From Salinigranum salinum (lineage in GTDB: Archaea; Halobacteriota; Halobacteria; Halobacteriales; Haloferacaceae): a DNA stretch of 64,000 nucleotides. Below, in pieces: positions 53,776 through 63,420 of the stretch. The stretch is taken from NCBI RefSeq assembly GCF_009176545.1, contig NZ_VTOJ01000001.1, positions 62,001-126,000 of the forward strand, written 5' to 3'. The first letter of the stretch is position 1. Every line of letters starts with the position of its first letter. Position numbers and translations under genes: made by a program. The notes under the pieces are model-generated. The model ran no database searches and was not told the origin of the DNA. It worked only from the letters and a program-made list of their open reading frames with translations.

Positions 53776-53904
53776 ATGTCAACGCAACGACGGACCAGCA
53801 GTGAAGCGTACCGATGTCCGAAGTGTGACGGCGTTCTCGCGTACGCGGACGGGTCGTGGGGCTGTACAGACTGTCGGTACGTCCCCGGCCACGGCGCGGA
53901 CTGA
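53776..53904 (+). CDS. 42-residue zinc-ribbon microprotein
   Basis: A tiny protein with two CxxC knuckles: YRCPKCDGVLAYADGSWGC then TDCRYVPGH. The two pairs, 14 residues apart with an aromatic between, form a classic zinc ribbon. Haloarchaea encode many such one-domain zinc microproteins, some with regulatory phenotypes. It starts at ATG 53776, 110 bp after ligA. The AT-richer CAACGTTTTTCTCGC about 30 bp upstream is a weak promoter candidate. The GC-rich frames overlapping it on both strands are shadows. Confidence 0.75.
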   Translation: MSTQRRTSSEAYRCPKCDGVLAYADGSWGCTDCRYVPGHGAD

Positions 53905-54196
53905 GACGCGACACGAACGAAAGCCCGACGCGGCGGTTACACGGCGGAGCCCCGTTCGGGGGCGGTCCCGGTGTCGGCAGTCGGTCGGCGTCGATGGAGG
54001 ACGTCCGAGCCGGCGGTTCGGGAGCGGGAAGCGGCGAAGAAGCGGAGCGACTCGACGGAATCCGGCGCGGTGGCGCGTGCTGGCGCGACGGCGGTCGAGC
54101 ACGGATGCGCGCGAGGGCCGGAACTGACGGTATCGACCGAAGAGAGGGTGGTATCGATCGAGGCGGTGGACGGGTCTCCCGGCCAGTCCGTCCCGC
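53905..54196. other. Intergenic stretch after the zinc microprotein
   Basis: About 290 bp between convergent genes, GC-rich, with no gene, repeat or hairpin that I can support. Confidence 0.4.
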
Positions 54197-55117
54197 TCAG
54201 AGGTCCTGGTCGCGGAAGCCCCAGTAGCCGAGCACCGGCGGCACGACGATCCACGCGAGCAGCACGGCAAAGATGAACGGGCCGGAGAGGTACACCGGCA
54301 CACCCTCCTGTAACACCTGCTGGGCCTGCATCTGCGTGAACAGCCCCTCCTTGACCAGGCGAGCCTGGATGGGGTCGCCGAAGTACACCTCCGCGACCAG
54401 CGTCTCGTACGCCCGGAGCGGGTTGAGGTATTTCACGAAGAGCCGCAGCTTCACCGTCAGCGCCCCCGACAGCGGCTCGAGCCCTGGAAGACGCTTGGCG
54501 ACTTCGGTCAGGAGCTGTGGGAAGCCGCGGGCGACGAACGACCAGAGGAGCGCGAAGAGGAAGTACAGCCCGAGCGTCCCCAGCGTGGCCTGTCGTCCGG
54601 AGTCGGCGGAGGCGGAGACGCCGACACCGATGGAGACGAACGCCACCGCCAGGAGGGCGGTGAGTGCGACCTGCGGGAAGAAGTGGCCCGGGACGATCCG
54701 GGTGCCCGTCGCCAGGAGCGCGACGAGCGCGATGAGGAAGCCGACGAGCGCCGGAATGACGACCACGGCGCTCCGGCCGGCGATCTTCCCGGCGACGACG
54801 TCGCGGCGGTCGTGCGGGAGCGACAGCAGCAGTTTGAGCGTCCCGGACTCGCGCTCGTCGACGATCGCGCCGTAGGAGGTGATGAGGGCGATGAACGCGA
54901 GCGCGAAGGCGAGGAAGCCGGTGTACGAGAAGGAGAGGAAGCCCGAGGCGAACAGCCCGAACAGCGAGTCGGAGTTCGCGTCGGGGCCGGCGACGTAGAC
55001 GTAAAACAGCACGGTCGTCCCGCCGAAGAAGAGGAGGAAAAAGGCCGAGAGTCCCCAGAGCCACCGCGAGCGGATGGCGTCCTCGAAGTCCTTCTGGGCG
55101 ACGGCCTGCCAGCTCAT
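54197..55117 (-). CDS. ABC-2 type transporter permease
   Basis: A 306-residue membrane protein with six predicted spans and a large external loop after the second pair. The segment GAIVDERESGTLKLLLSLPHDRRDVVAGK is the hallmark of NosY/ABC-2 permeases. The start overlaps the ATPase stop (ATGA on the minus strand), forming a two-gene exporter. The substrate is unknown; such pairs move drugs, copper-related factors or lipids. Confidence 0.93.
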   Translation of the reverse strand: MSWQAVAQKDFEDAIRSRWLWGLSAFFLLFFGGTTVLFYVYVAGPDANSDSLFGLFASGFLSFSYTGFLAFALAFIALITSYGAIVDERESGTLKLLLSLPHDRRDVVAGKIAGRSAVVVIPALVGFLIALVALLATGTRIVPGHFFPQVALTALLAVAFVSIGVGVSASADSGRQATLGTLGLYFLFALLWSFVARGFPQLLTEVAKRLPGLEPLSGALTVKLRLFVKYLNPLRAYETLVAEVYFGDPIQARLVKEGLFTQMQAQQVLQEGVPVYLSGPFIFAVLLAWIVVPPVLGYWGFRDQDL

Positions 55118-56193
55118 GTGCGGACCTCCGTGTCGGCGTCCGACTCGGCGTCGGCGTCCTCTTCGGAGGGTTCGGCCGCCGCGTTCGAGGCAGCCTCCAC
55201 GTCCGAGTCGGCTCCCGCGTCCGGGCCGGCCCGCCCGTCCGTCGGGTCGCCATCGTGCGTCGTGGCGGCGGGCCCATCGGAGCCACCCGACGCCTCGTCG
55301 GTGTACGCGAGGAAGAGGTCTTCGAGGGACGCCTCCTCGGTCTTGAAGTCCTCGACCGTCACCCCCGCCGATTCGAGCGCGTTGATGACGCGCGTCTTCG
55401 CGTCGCTCGAACAGGAGACAGTGAGTGTCTCGCCGTCGAGGCCGGCGTCGGTCACGCCGTCGAGTCCGCGGACGGAGTCGACCGCGCCGTCCACCCGACC
55501 GGCGACCGTGACGACGAGGCGGGTGTCGCCGCCGCGGGCGTCGCGGAGCCCTTCGATGCTGTCTTCGGCCACGAGTTCACCCTCGCGGAGGATGCCGACG
55601 CGGTCACAGACGGCCTCGACCTGGCCGAGGACGTGGCTCGAGAAGAAGATCGTCGTGCCGCGGTCGGCCTCCTCGCGGACGATGTCGCGCATCTCCTTCG
55701 CGCCCGCGGGGTCCAGCCCCGAGGAGGGCTCGTCGAGGACGAGCAGGTCCGGCTCTCCGACCAGCGCCATGCCGAGGACGAGTCGCTGGCGCATCCCCTT
55801 CGAGTACTCGTCGGCGCGGCGGTCGGCGGCGTCGGCGATGCCGACCCGGTCGAGAACGGCGTCGGGGTCGACCGAGACACCCTTCGACCGGGCGGCGAAC
55901 TCGACGTGTTTTCGCCCGGTGAGCCGGGTGTACACGTCGTAGCCTTCGGGGAGCACGCCCGTCCGTGCGCGGACGGCGACGCTGTCGGCCTGGGCGTCCA
56001 TGCCGAGGACGCGGACGCTCCCGGCGGAGGGCCTCACGAAGTCGAGGAGCATGTTGATCGTCGTCGATTTACCCGCGCCGTTGGGACCGAGGAAACCGTA
56101 CACCTCGCCCTCCTCGACACGGAGAGAGAGGTCACGGACGGCGGTGACGTCTCCGAACCGCTTCGTCACCCCGTCGAGTTCGATGGCGGCCAT
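55114..56193 (-). CDS. ABC transporter ATP-binding protein (ABC-2 exporter partner)
   Basis: A 359-residue ATPase. Walker A is GPNGAGKST, the Q-loop region is TGVLPEGYDVYTRLTG, the signature is YSKGMRQRLVLGMALV, Walker B is LLVLDEPSSGLDP, and the switch histidine is in FFSSHVLGQVEAVCD. After the nucleotide domain and a C-terminal module (about 220-305) comes an acidic, disordered tail of about 55 residues. I prefer ATG 56193 (MAAIELDGVTKRFG) over 56214, since it gives the standard N-terminus. Confidence 0.94.
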   Translation of the reverse strand: MAAIELDGVTKRFGDVTAVRDLSLRVEEGEVYGFLGPNGAGKSTTINMLLDFVRPSAGSVRVLGMDAQADSVAVRARTGVLPEGYDVYTRLTGRKHVEFAARSKGVSVDPDAVLDRVGIADAADRRADEYSKGMRQRLVLGMALVGEPDLLVLDEPSSGLDPAGAKEMRDIVREEADRGTTIFFSSHVLGQVEAVCDRVGILREGELVAEDSIEGLRDARGGDTRLVVTVAGRVDGAVDSVRGLDGVTDAGLDGETLTVSCSSDAKTRVINALESAGVTVEDFKTEEASLEDLFLAYTDEASGGSDGPAATTHDGDPTDGRAGPDAGADSDVEAASNAAAEPSEEDADAESDADTEVRT

Positions 56194-56307
56194 GCAGGGG
56201 CTTTGTCCCACCACGCGGTAAAGCGTTTAGGTCCCGCTATCAGAGCTGACCTCCACTGCGGGGCCCGTCGTCGCCGTCGTCGGGCTACACCTCGTCACCG
56301 TCTCGGG

Positions 56308-56601
56308 CTACACCTCGTCGTCGGGGTCGTGTCTGTCGCGCATCCGCTCGGCCTCGGCGGCGTACCGGTCGCGGTCGACCGGATCGACCGGTGTCAACGA
56401 CTCGACGGCGGCGTCGAGGGCCGCGGTGGTCCGGCTGCCCTGCTGTTGCATCACCGTCGCCGACCGTTCCTTGCGGAGGGCACGCTCGCCGTCCGGCGTG
56501 GCGTAGACGAGCGTGATGAGGTTCCGGTCGTCGTACGAGCGCTCAACCAGCCAGACGCGAGTCGACTCCGTCGCGTCGGTGGCGTCGTCAACGTCGGTCA
56601 T
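56308..56601 (-). CDS. Small conserved-looking protein, function unknown
   Basis: A 97-residue soluble, acidic protein. The centre VWLVERSYDDRNLITLVYATPDGERALRKERS reads as a small beta-sheet (in two or three strands), followed by an alpha-helical second half with many Arg and Asp. I do not recognise the family with confidence; the pattern fits haloarchaeal conserved hypotheticals. It is co-oriented with the ABC exporter genes, about 115 bp upstream of them. Confidence 0.7.
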   Translation of the reverse strand: MTDVDDATDATESTRVWLVERSYDDRNLITLVYATPDGERALRKERSATVMQQQGSRTTAALDAAVESLTPVDPVDRDRYAAEAERMRDRHDPDDEV

Positions 56602-56824
56602 ACCGGGTACTCGAACCGACGGAATATACGCGCTCGCATCGACGGCGTCGATCCGCTCCGACGTGGCTCCGCGGCCCGATCGCCTGTGGCTCGGGAGTCC
56701 CCGGCGGACCCGTCACGCGCCTCGAACGGCGTTCGTGCCGGCCGACAGACCACATATCAACGAAGAGAACATACCCACGCGTTGTGGCTGGTAGTTAATA
56801 CGGAGGCGGTCGATTTGGGTGACG
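56602..56824. other. Divergent promoter region before the winged-helix gene
   Basis: About 220 bp. GACCACATATCAACG near 56750 and GGTAGTTAATACGG near 56788-56801 (about 25-35 bp before ATG 56825) are the TATA candidates. Confidence 0.45.
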
Positions 56825-57328
56825 ATGGGGGACAGTCAGCACCAGGGGGATCAGGGAGACGTATTGACCAACCGACGACGTCGGTTGGTGCTCAGTCAAC
56901 TACAGCGGCACGAGTCGATGACGCTCCGCGACCTCGCGGAACAGATCGCGGTCACCGACCAGGAGACGGACCTCGGATCGATGTGCGAGGAGGCCGTCAC
57001 GGAGGTCGAAGTCGCACTCCACCACGTCCACGCGCCGAAGCTCGCGGAAGCGGGCTACGTCGACTACGACGCCCGGCGACAGCTCGTGGCACTGACCGGC
57101 AGTGGGCGACGGGTCCAGGTCGACACCGAGTGTGACGCGGGCCGGATCGAACCGTCGGAGACCGTCACGGTCGAACTCGGCATCGAGACGATCGAGAAGC
57201 TCCACGAGGCGATCACTCGGGACGAGCGGCTGAGCGCCCGAATGCGGTACGACGAGATCATCGGCACGCTCCTCGCCGACGCCGACCCCGGGACGGACCC
57301 GCGGGAAGACGAGACGGAAGCCCGGTAG
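56825..57328 (+). CDS. Winged-helix protein, DUF7344-like
   Basis: A 167-residue protein. Residues 12-100 form a haloarchaeal winged helix: DVLTNRRRRLVLSQLQRHES then MTLRDLAEQIA, a helix with VEVALHHVHAPKLAEAGYVD, and a wing VDYDARRQLVAL. This matches my memory of the DUF7344 domain, used in many haloarchaeal regulators. The C-terminal 60 residues are acidic and helical (VELGIETIEKLHEAI, then DERLSARMRYDEIIGTLL). The target is unknown; autoregulation or control of the divergent exporter genes is possible. Confidence 0.85.
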   Translation: MGDSQHQGDQGDVLTNRRRRLVLSQLQRHESMTLRDLAEQIAVTDQETDLGSMCEEAVTEVEVALHHVHAPKLAEAGYVDYDARRQLVALTGSGRRVQVDTECDAGRIEPSETVTVELGIETIEKLHEAITRDERLSARMRYDEIIGTLLADADPGTDPREDETEAR

Positions 57329-57454
57329 GAGCGCCGTCCCGCTGTTTCGAACGAACGCCGACAGACACCGAGAGGCGCCGAGCCGCCGCTCCCGTCCACG
57401 CCGCAGACGGGGCGGACGGAGAAGCCTCAAGCCCGTCGGGGCGCTAGCGCGGCC

Positions 57455-59191
57455 GTGGAACCGAACGAGGTCCGCGCGCGGGCGAACGAACTGCCGCGGA
57501 GCCCGGGAGTGTACCAGTTTCTCGGGGGTGACACGACGCTGTACGTCGGGAAGGCGGTCGATCTCCGGGGTCGGGTCCGGTCGTACGCCGACCCGCGCGG
57601 GGAACGGATCCGGCGCATGGTCGCCGCGAGCGAGACGGTCGACGTCGCCGTCACCGAGACGGAGACGCAGGCGCTCCTCCTCGAGGCGAACCTCATCAAG
57701 CGCCACCAGCCGCGGTACAACGTCCGGCTGAAGGACGACAAGTCCTACCCGCTGGTTCAGCTGACCGACCATCCCGTCCCACGCATCGAGGTGACGCGCG
57801 ACCCCGACCCCGGTGCGACGGTGTTCGGCCCGTTCACCCACAAGGGAAGAGTGGAGACGGTCGTCAAGGCGCTCCGGGAGACCTACGGGCTGCGCGGCTG
57901 CTCCGACCACAAGTACGCCGGGCGGGACCGTCCGTGTCTCGACTACGAGATGGGGCTCTGTTCGGCCCCCTGCACGGGCGAGATCGCCGAAGACGCCTAT
58001 CGAGAAGACGTCCAGAGCGCAGTGCGGTTCTTCGAGGGCGAGACGGGCGTGCTCGCCGACCCGCTCTCGCGTGAGATGGAGGCCGCGGCGCAGGCACAGG
58101 AGTTCGAGCGGGCGGCGAACCTCCGGGACCGGCTCGCCGTGGTGGAGGCGTTCCACGGCGGCGGCGAGGAGGCCGTCAGCAGCCGGGGCGACGAACGCAC
58201 CGTGGACGTCCTCGGGGCGACCGTCGAGGGCGACGCCGCGACGGTCGCACGTCTGCACGCCGAGCGCGGCCAGCTCGTCGACCGCTCTCGACACCGGCTC
58301 GACGCGCCCGAGGGGAGCGACGCGGCGGTGGCGACGCTGTTGGGCGCGTTCCTCCCGCAGTACTACGCCGAGCGGGAACTGCCGGACGCGATCCTCCTGT
58401 CCGAACGCCCCGACGACGAGGACGTCGTCGCCTGGCTCGAATCCGAGGGCGTCTCCGTGCGCGTTCCGGGGACGGGACGGGAGGCGAAACTCGTTGAACT
58501 CGCGCTGAAGAACGCCCGTCGCACCGAGGCGCGGACGGACGGGGTCGGTGCGCTCGCCGAGGCGTTCTCCATGCGGCGTCCCGAACGCATCGAGGGGTTC
58601 GACGTGAGCCACGCACAGGGCCGTGCCGTCGTCGGCAGCGACGTCTGTTTCGTCGGCGGCGACGCCGACACCGCAGCATACAGACGAAAGAAGCTCACGG
58701 AGGGCAACGACGACTACGAGCACATGCGCGAACTGGTCGCCTGGCGCGCCCGCCGCGCAGTCGAGGGCCGCGACGACCGACCCGACCCCGACCTCCTCCT
58801 CGTGGACGGTGGTCGCGGCCAGCTCGACGCCGCGCTCGCCGCGCTCGACGAGGTCGGCTGGGACCTGCCAGTGGTGGCGCTGGCCAAGGAGGAGGAGGTG
58901 GTGTTCACGCCCACCGACCGGTACGACTGGCCGACGACCGACCCGGGACTCCACCTGCTCCAGCGGGTCCGCGACGAGGCGCACCGCTTCGCCGTACAGT
59001 ACCACCAGACGCTCCGCGACGATGTCTCGACCGTGCTGGACGACGTCCCCGGGATCGGCCCCGAGACGCGGACGAACCTGCTCCGACGGTTTGGTAGCGT
59101 CGACGCCATCAGGCGGGCCTCGGTCGACGACCTCACCGACGTCCCGGGCGTGGGCGAGAAGACGGCACGGACGCTCGGGGAACGCCTGTAG
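57455..59191 (+). CDS. uvrC: Excinuclease ABC subunit C
   Basis: Nucleotide-excision-repair nuclease that makes both incisions with UvrAB, 578 residues. The GIY-YIG domain is at the start ([20 protein letters not shown]). Next come [20 protein letters not shown] with paired cysteines, a UVR segment near [18 protein letters not shown], the RNase H-like nuclease with [14 protein letters not shown] and [14 protein letters not shown], and a C-terminal HhH pair ([30 protein letters not shown]). The GTG at 57455 places M before [19 protein letters not shown]. Haloarchaea use the bacterial UvrABC system. uvrA and uvrB are not in this window. Confidence 0.98.
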   Translation: MEPNEVRARANELPRSPGVYQFLGGDTTLYVGKAVDLRGRVRSYADPRGERIRRMVAASETVDVAVTETETQALLLEANLIKRHQPRYNVRLKDDKSYPLVQLTDHPVPRIEVTRDPDPGATVFGPFTHKGRVETVVKALRETYGLRGCSDHKYAGRDRPCLDYEMGLCSAPCTGEIAEDAYREDVQSAVRFFEGETGVLADPLSREMEAAAQAQEFERAANLRDRLAVVEAFHGGGEEAVSSRGDERTVDVLGATVEGDAATVARLHAERGQLVDRSRHRLDAPEGSDAAVATLLGAFLPQYYAERELPDAILLSERPDDEDVVAWLESEGVSVRVPGTGREAKLVELALKNARRTEARTDGVGALAEAFSMRRPERIEGFDVSHAQGRAVVGSDVCFVGGDADTAAYRRKKLTEGNDDYEHMRELVAWRARRAVEGRDDRPDPDLLLVDGGRGQLDAALAALDEVGWDLPVVALAKEEEVVFTPTDRYDWPTTDPGLHLLQRVRDEAHRFAVQYHQTLRDDVSTVLDDVPGIGPETRTNLLRRFGSVDAIRRASVDDLTDVPGVGEKTARTLGERL

Positions 59192-59219
59192 TCGGTCGAC
59201 ACGACGCCTGTCGTCGGGG

Positions 59220-60212
59220 CTATGCAGCCGCTGTCGCCGGGTCGAGAGCCGGATCGAGACGCTCGGGAGCGAGAGAGAGCCACACCGCGAGCACCGCCCA
59301 CGGCACCACGACGACGACGCCCGTCACGGTCGGACCGAACAGGAGGGTCGGCGACGGACGCGAGAGGAGGACGCCGACGCCGCCGACCGCGTTGATCGCC
59401 CCGTGACCGAGCGCGGCGGGCCAGACGCTCCCGGACCGGAGCGTCACCCACGCGAGGAACGTCCCCGTGGCGGTCGTCATCCAGACCATCGCGAGCATTC
59501 CGATCCACGGCGCGCCGGGGTAGCCGACCCCGTAGTTGTACCCCATCGCGATCACCGGCCAGTGCCAGACGCCCCAGACGACGCCCAGGACGAGGACGGC
59601 GACCCGAGGACCGAGCGGGAGGAGCTTCGGGAGGAGGTAGCCGCGCCAGCCGAACTCCTCGCCGAACGCGAACAGCGTGTTGATCGCGGGGCCGATCGTG
59701 AGCGCCGCGAGGAGCTGCACGCCGACGAGCAGTTCGGGTGACAGCGGCGTCTCCGGCGGGAGCAGGTTCGAGACGGTCGAAAGCGTCGGATCGAACTGTC
59801 CGGGGAAGACCGCGAAGTAGAGGCCGACTCCGACCACCGTGAGTCCGGCGGGGGCGAACCAGGCGAGGAGGTACGAGCGGATCGCCGCGGGGAGGTTCGG
59901 CCGGAGGACACGCCGGGCCCCGTCGATCCCCTCGCCGGTCAGGAGACGCGTGAGGACGTGCGCGAGCGCGGGTGCGAACATGTAGCCGGTCGCGAGGAGG
60001 ACGGTCGCGAGCGAGAAGCCGGCGGCGAGCGGCGGGCTGTTTCGGAGCCCACCCGTCGCCGCGATCAGTCCGCCGACGGCCCACGCGACCCCGAACGCGA
60101 GGGCGACGAAGAGGAGGACGCGACGGCGTTCGAACGTGTGAGGGCGGGAGAGCGAACCGGGGGCGGTCGCGGGCGGCGTGGAGGACGGGGACTGTGTGGC
60201 GGACGAGGACAT
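59220..60212 (-). CDS. CPBP-family intramembrane metalloprotease (CAAX-protease-like)
   Basis: A 330-residue, eight-span membrane protein. The Abi/CPBP motifs are FAFGEEFGWRGYLLPKL (the EE..R motif, about 180-196) and the later GVVWGVWHWPVIAMGY with metal-ligand histidine; an ATGTFLAWVTLRSGSVWPAALGHGAIN block carries the third histidine motif. Such proteases act on membrane-bound peptides or prenylated proteins and occur in bacteriocin immunity in bacteria; the substrate here is unknown. The Ser/Thr-rich N-terminus (SSSATQSPSSTPPATAPG) precedes the first span. Confidence 0.93.
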   Translation of the reverse strand: MSSSATQSPSSTPPATAPGSLSRPHTFERRRVLLFVALAFGVAWAVGGLIAATGGLRNSPPLAAGFSLATVLLATGYMFAPALAHVLTRLLTGEGIDGARRVLRPNLPAAIRSYLLAWFAPAGLTVVGVGLYFAVFPGQFDPTLSTVSNLLPPETPLSPELLVGVQLLAALTIGPAINTLFAFGEEFGWRGYLLPKLLPLGPRVAVLVLGVVWGVWHWPVIAMGYNYGVGYPGAPWIGMLAMVWMTTATGTFLAWVTLRSGSVWPAALGHGAINAVGGVGVLLSRPSPTLLFGPTVTGVVVVVPWAVLAVWLSLAPERLDPALDPATAAA

Positions 60213-60371
60213 GCGTATCGTTGCGTGCGTCGACCGCGGCCGTGTTCAGTGTAGCGGCGGGCTCGTCGGTGGTCGCACGCGAGGGTCGGCTCCCGTCACG
60301 GCGGGACTGTCTCGACGGCGCGTCAGGTCACGGACGAGGAAAACGGGGCGAGAGGGGGCGCCGACGCCGGC

Positions 60372-61295
60372 TCAGAGGTCGGCCGTCGTCTTCGCGTACT
60401 GCTCGGAGAGCTTCTCGCTCGCCTCCGCTAAGAGCGACTCCTCGTAGTCGTCGAGATCCCACTCGACGACCTCCTCGACGCCCTCGGAGCCGAGTTTGAC
60501 CGGGACGCCGAAGGCGGTGTCCGACTGTCCGAACTCGCCGTCGAGTTTGACGGAGCCGGGGAGGACCTCGCCCGTGTCGCGGAGGACCGCCTCGGTCATG
60601 TGGGCGACGCCGGTCGCCGGACCCCACTCGGTCGCGCCCTTCCGAGAGATGACGTCCATCGCCGACTCTTTGAGATCCGAGAGGATCTCCTCCTTCTCGT
60701 CGTCGGAGAAGGAGGGGTCGGCGCCGTCGACGCGGACCTTCGAGAAGACGGGTACCTGGGCGTCGCCGTGTTCGCCCAGGATGGTCGCCTCGACGTTCCG
60801 GACGGGGACGTCGAAACGTTCGGAGAGGACGTAGCGGAAGCGTGCGGAGTCGAGTCGGCCGCCGAAGCCGATCACCTTCTCGCGGGCGCGGTCGCCGACC
60901 TCGTAGAGGTGGCGGTTGAGGAGGTCGACGGGGTTCGACGTCGTGATCGAGACGAAGTCGTCGTTGTACTCGGCCAGGGAGTCGTGGATGTCCGCCATGA
61001 TGGGGGCGTTGTCACCCGCGAGGTCGATGCGCGTTTGCCCTTCCTTGCGCGGGATGCCCGCCGTGATGACGACGACGTCGGAGCCGGCGGTGGCCTCGTA
61101 GCCGCCCTGGACGACGCGCGTGTTCGAGTCGTAGGCGATGCCGTGGTTCGTGTCCGCGGCCTGCCCGACGGTCTTGTCCTCCATCTTCGGGATGTCGACG
61201 AGGACGAGCTCGTCGCAGACGTCCCGAAGCGCGATGTTGTAGCCGGCCGCTGCGCCGACCGTGCCGGCAGCGCCGACCACGCTCACTTTCGTCAT
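60372..61295 (-). CDS. mdh: Malate dehydrogenase (LDH-like type)
   Basis: Oxidises malate to oxaloacetate in the TCA cycle. The 307-residue protein is of the lactate-dehydrogenase-like family found in haloarchaea. The NAD-binding start is [19 protein letters not shown] with Asp at the end of the second strand ([11 protein letters not shown]). The active-site loop [17 protein letters not shown] supplies arginines, [11 protein letters not shown] follows, and the catalytic histidine lies in [17 protein letters not shown] 61295 gives the standard N-terminus, while the open frame extends upstream without homology. Confidence 0.98.
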   Translation of the reverse strand: MTKVSVVGAAGTVGAAAGYNIALRDVCDELVLVDIPKMEDKTVGQAADTNHGIAYDSNTRVVQGGYEATAGSDVVVITAGIPRKEGQTRIDLAGDNAPIMADIHDSLAEYNDDFVSITTSNPVDLLNRHLYEVGDRAREKVIGFGGRLDSARFRYVLSERFDVPVRNVEATILGEHGDAQVPVFSKVRVDGADPSFSDDEKEEILSDLKESAMDVISRKGATEWGPATGVAHMTEAVLRDTGEVLPGSVKLDGEFGQSDTAFGVPVKLGSEGVEEVVEWDLDDYEESLLAEASEKLSEQYAKTTADL

Positions 61296-61433
61296 ACCAC
61301 TTCGAAGGCCAACGGGACTCCGATTAAACGCTTCGGAACTACTGACAGCAGGGGTCGAACACGGCAGGCACCGACCCACGGGACGGCCGGTCGGCCCGGT
61401 GGCTTTTTCGACGCCAATCTCCTGCGTGGACGT

Positions 61434-62219
61434 ATGAGCGACTTCGACAAGGAAGCGGAGCGAGAGAAGCTCCGCGAGAAGTACGAACGAGACCGGCAGA
61501 AACGCAAGGAGACCGAGCGGATGAGCCAGCTCCTCCTGCAGGGCGCGACGATGACGAACCACCACTGCGACACCTGCGGTGACCCCCTCTTCCGGTATCA
61601 GGGCCAGGAGTTCTGCGCGACGTGTGAGGGCCATGCCCAGGAGGCCGAAGCGCAGTCACAGGTGCAGGATGAAGCAGAGACCGCACCGGAGTCGGGACCC
61701 CCTCAGCGCACCGAGTCGTCACGGACGAGCGGAGCGGACGAGGGCGACGGCGGAGCCACGGCTGACGGCGAGAGGACGGCCGACGACGAACGAGCAGTGA
61801 CGTCCGCGGCGGCGGATATCGACGCAGGAGGGCTGGCGACCGGGGACGAGGAGCCGACTCCGGACGCCCGGGCCGAATCGCCGCGAGCCGCCGAGGAGAC
61901 CGCCAGCCGGTCCGAAGCCCCGGCAGCAGCCCGCGACGGTTCGTCGAACACTGGGACGCCGGGAGGAACGAGTCTGACGGGTGGTGAGGTGCCGACGACG
62001 ACTGGGTCACCCGTGTCGCCAGCACCCACCCCACGCGACCAGGGATCGGGCCAGCAGGTCGAGGGCGATCTCGACGCGGCGCGCACGTCACTGGTCCGGA
62101 CGCTGACGCGCCACGCCGAGCGGGCCGAAGCAGCTCAGGACCCCCGGCGGGCGACCGACCACCTGACGGCGGTTCGGGAGGCCGCCGAGGCACTCGCGGC
62201 GCTGGACGGGAGGCGGTGA
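61434..62219 (+). CDS. Sssca1/autoantigen-p27-type zinc protein with long acidic linker
   Basis: A 261-residue protein. Residues 1-70 match the Sjogren syndrome/scleroderma autoantigen 1 family: a charged helix ([20 protein letters not shown]), [16 protein letters not shown], and a zinc ribbon [18 protein letters not shown]. The centre (about 75-205) is disordered Glu/Ala/Ser/Thr. The last 45 residues are helical ([20 protein letters not shown] then [14 protein letters not shown]). The archaeal role is unknown. The gene starts divergently from mdh, and its stop overlaps a GTG that opens a UspA-like remnant. Confidence 0.88.
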   Translation: MSDFDKEAEREKLREKYERDRQKRKETERMSQLLLQGATMTNHHCDTCGDPLFRYQGQEFCATCEGHAQEAEAQSQVQDEAETAPESGPPQRTESSRTSGADEGDGGATADGERTADDERAVTSAAADIDAGGLATGDEEPTPDARAESPRAAEETASRSEAPAAARDGSSNTGTPGGTSLTGGEVPTTTGSPVSPAPTPRDQGSGQQVEGDLDAARTSLVRTLTRHAERAEAAQDPRRATDHLTAVREAAEALAALDGRR

Positions 62220-62332
62220 CGCGGATCCTCACCGCCGTCGACGGGAGCGGCACCGTCGGTCGGGCGATCCTCGGCAGCGCCGCCGAGACCGTCGTTCGCG
62301 CCGAATCGCTCCCTATCACGGTCGTCCCGTAA
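62216..62332 (+). pseudogene. Internally deleted UspA remnant (38 codons)
   Basis: From GTG 62216 the frame reads [20 protein letters not shown] and SAAETVVRAESLPITVVP, then stops. The first nine residues match the UspA N-terminal strand, and the rest match the UspA C-terminus (compare LLGTVATAVVGEAAVTVTVV at the start of this window). About 100 residues between them are missing. The join keeps the frame, so a tiny peptide could still be made. Confidence 0.6.
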
Positions 62333-62434
62333 CGGGCGGCCCACTCGGTCGGGGAACGAGGCGATCGGCGAGCTACCGGGTGGACGGCGGGCGAACAGCA
62401 GCGTCGCCTGTCCGGTCGTGGACCGGACGCCGAC

Positions 62435-63013
62435 TCACTCCGGGCCGTTCTCGATGGCGAACTCGACGCCATCGGGCGTCACTCGCGCGGCGGCCGCACA
62501 GACGGGGTGGTCGAAGTCGAGGTCGTACGCCGCCGTCGCGGCGGCGGTGGCCGTGTCGGCCGCGAAGTCGAACGCGCGTGGGGCGTCTTCCTCGTAGGTG
62601 GCGACGAGTGTCGGTTCGTCGACCGCCTCGACGAGCAGTGCGTCGCGGCGGACGATGCCCACGGACGCCGCGTCGGCGGTGACGACGCCGGCGATCCGGG
62701 GCGTGTCGTAGTCGTCCTTCTCGAAGTCCAGCGCGAGCAGGGCGGTCGCGAGCGCGTCGCGTGCCGGATACCCCATGTCGACCTTCTCGGCGATGGGGTC
62801 GACGTGCGAGCCGTTGCCCAGGACGACTCCCTCGCCCGCCTCGCGGAGACAGTTGTACGAGACGTACGGGTTGTCCGTCTCCGCGGCGTCCGCCGTGGGA
62901 CCGACGGTCAGCGTCCCCGCACGGTCGACGATGCGACGGTTCGGGAACGACCGCGACGAGACGCGGTACACACCCAGTCCGGGACCGACGACGACGAATC
63001 TCCCGACGTACAT
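62435..63013 (-). CDS. purO: IMP cyclohydrolase, archaeal type
   Basis: Closes the purine ring of FAICAR to give IMP, the last step of purine synthesis, using the archaeal PurO enzyme in place of PurH cyclohydrolase. The 192-residue length and the start [26 protein letters not shown] are characteristic, as are [10 protein letters not shown] and [12 protein letters not shown]. The ATG at 63013 lies within a longer open frame, but only this start gives the family N-terminus. Confidence 0.93.
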   Translation of the reverse strand: MYVGRFVVVGPGLGVYRVSSRSFPNRRIVDRAGTLTVGPTADAAETDNPYVSYNCLREAGEGVVLGNGSHVDPIAEKVDMGYPARDALATALLALDFEKDDYDTPRIAGVVTADAASVGIVRRDALLVEAVDEPTLVATYEEDAPRAFDFAADTATAAATAAYDLDFDHPVCAAAARVTPDGVEFAIENGPE

Positions 63014-63244
63014 GCGCGAGAGTGCATAGCTCTGGGTCAAGTAGGTGACGGTGTGGACACGCTCGGCCCGTCGGCTCCGGGTCGAGTGGACGACGATACA
63101 CGCACGTCCGGCGTCGCTGGCGGATCGAGACCTACTCGATCCCACTCGTACCGGAACCCGTGTTTCGTCCGGATCCTGGGAGTCGACCGCACTCTCGAAA
63201 TGAAGCGACAGCGTTTTGTTTCGGTGACTCGTCCTCCCGCGTGC

Positions 63245-63317
63245 AGTCCCATGGGGTAGTGGCCAATCCTGTTGCCTTCTGGGGGCAACGACCCAGGTTC
63301 GAATCCTGGTGGGACTA
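63245..63317 (+). tRNA. tRNA-Gln (anticodon CTG)
   Basis: A 73-nt cloverleaf. The acceptor AGTCCCA pairs with TGGGACT, the discriminator is A, and no CCA is encoded. The T arm CCAGG-TTCGAAT-CCTGG is perfect. The anticodon stem TTGCC/GGCAA carries loop TTCTGGG, so the anticodon at 34-36 is CTG (CAG codons). The D arm is GGGT/ATCC with a loop carrying GTGG. No intron is present. Confidence 0.93.
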
Positions 63318-63420
63318 CTCAAATATTCTACATAATCCACACGTGGAGTGACCACGTTGGAGCCCACGCCTCTCGACTCGAAACGCCGGGGATAATTATC
63401 ATCGAACGAAGATTTAGCCG

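Noticed and set aside
63245-63317. Reading the tRNA as tRNA-Glu (TTC)
   Set aside because: Placing a 7-base loop on the six-pair anticodon stem puts U33 before CTG, not TTC; Gln is the consistent reading.
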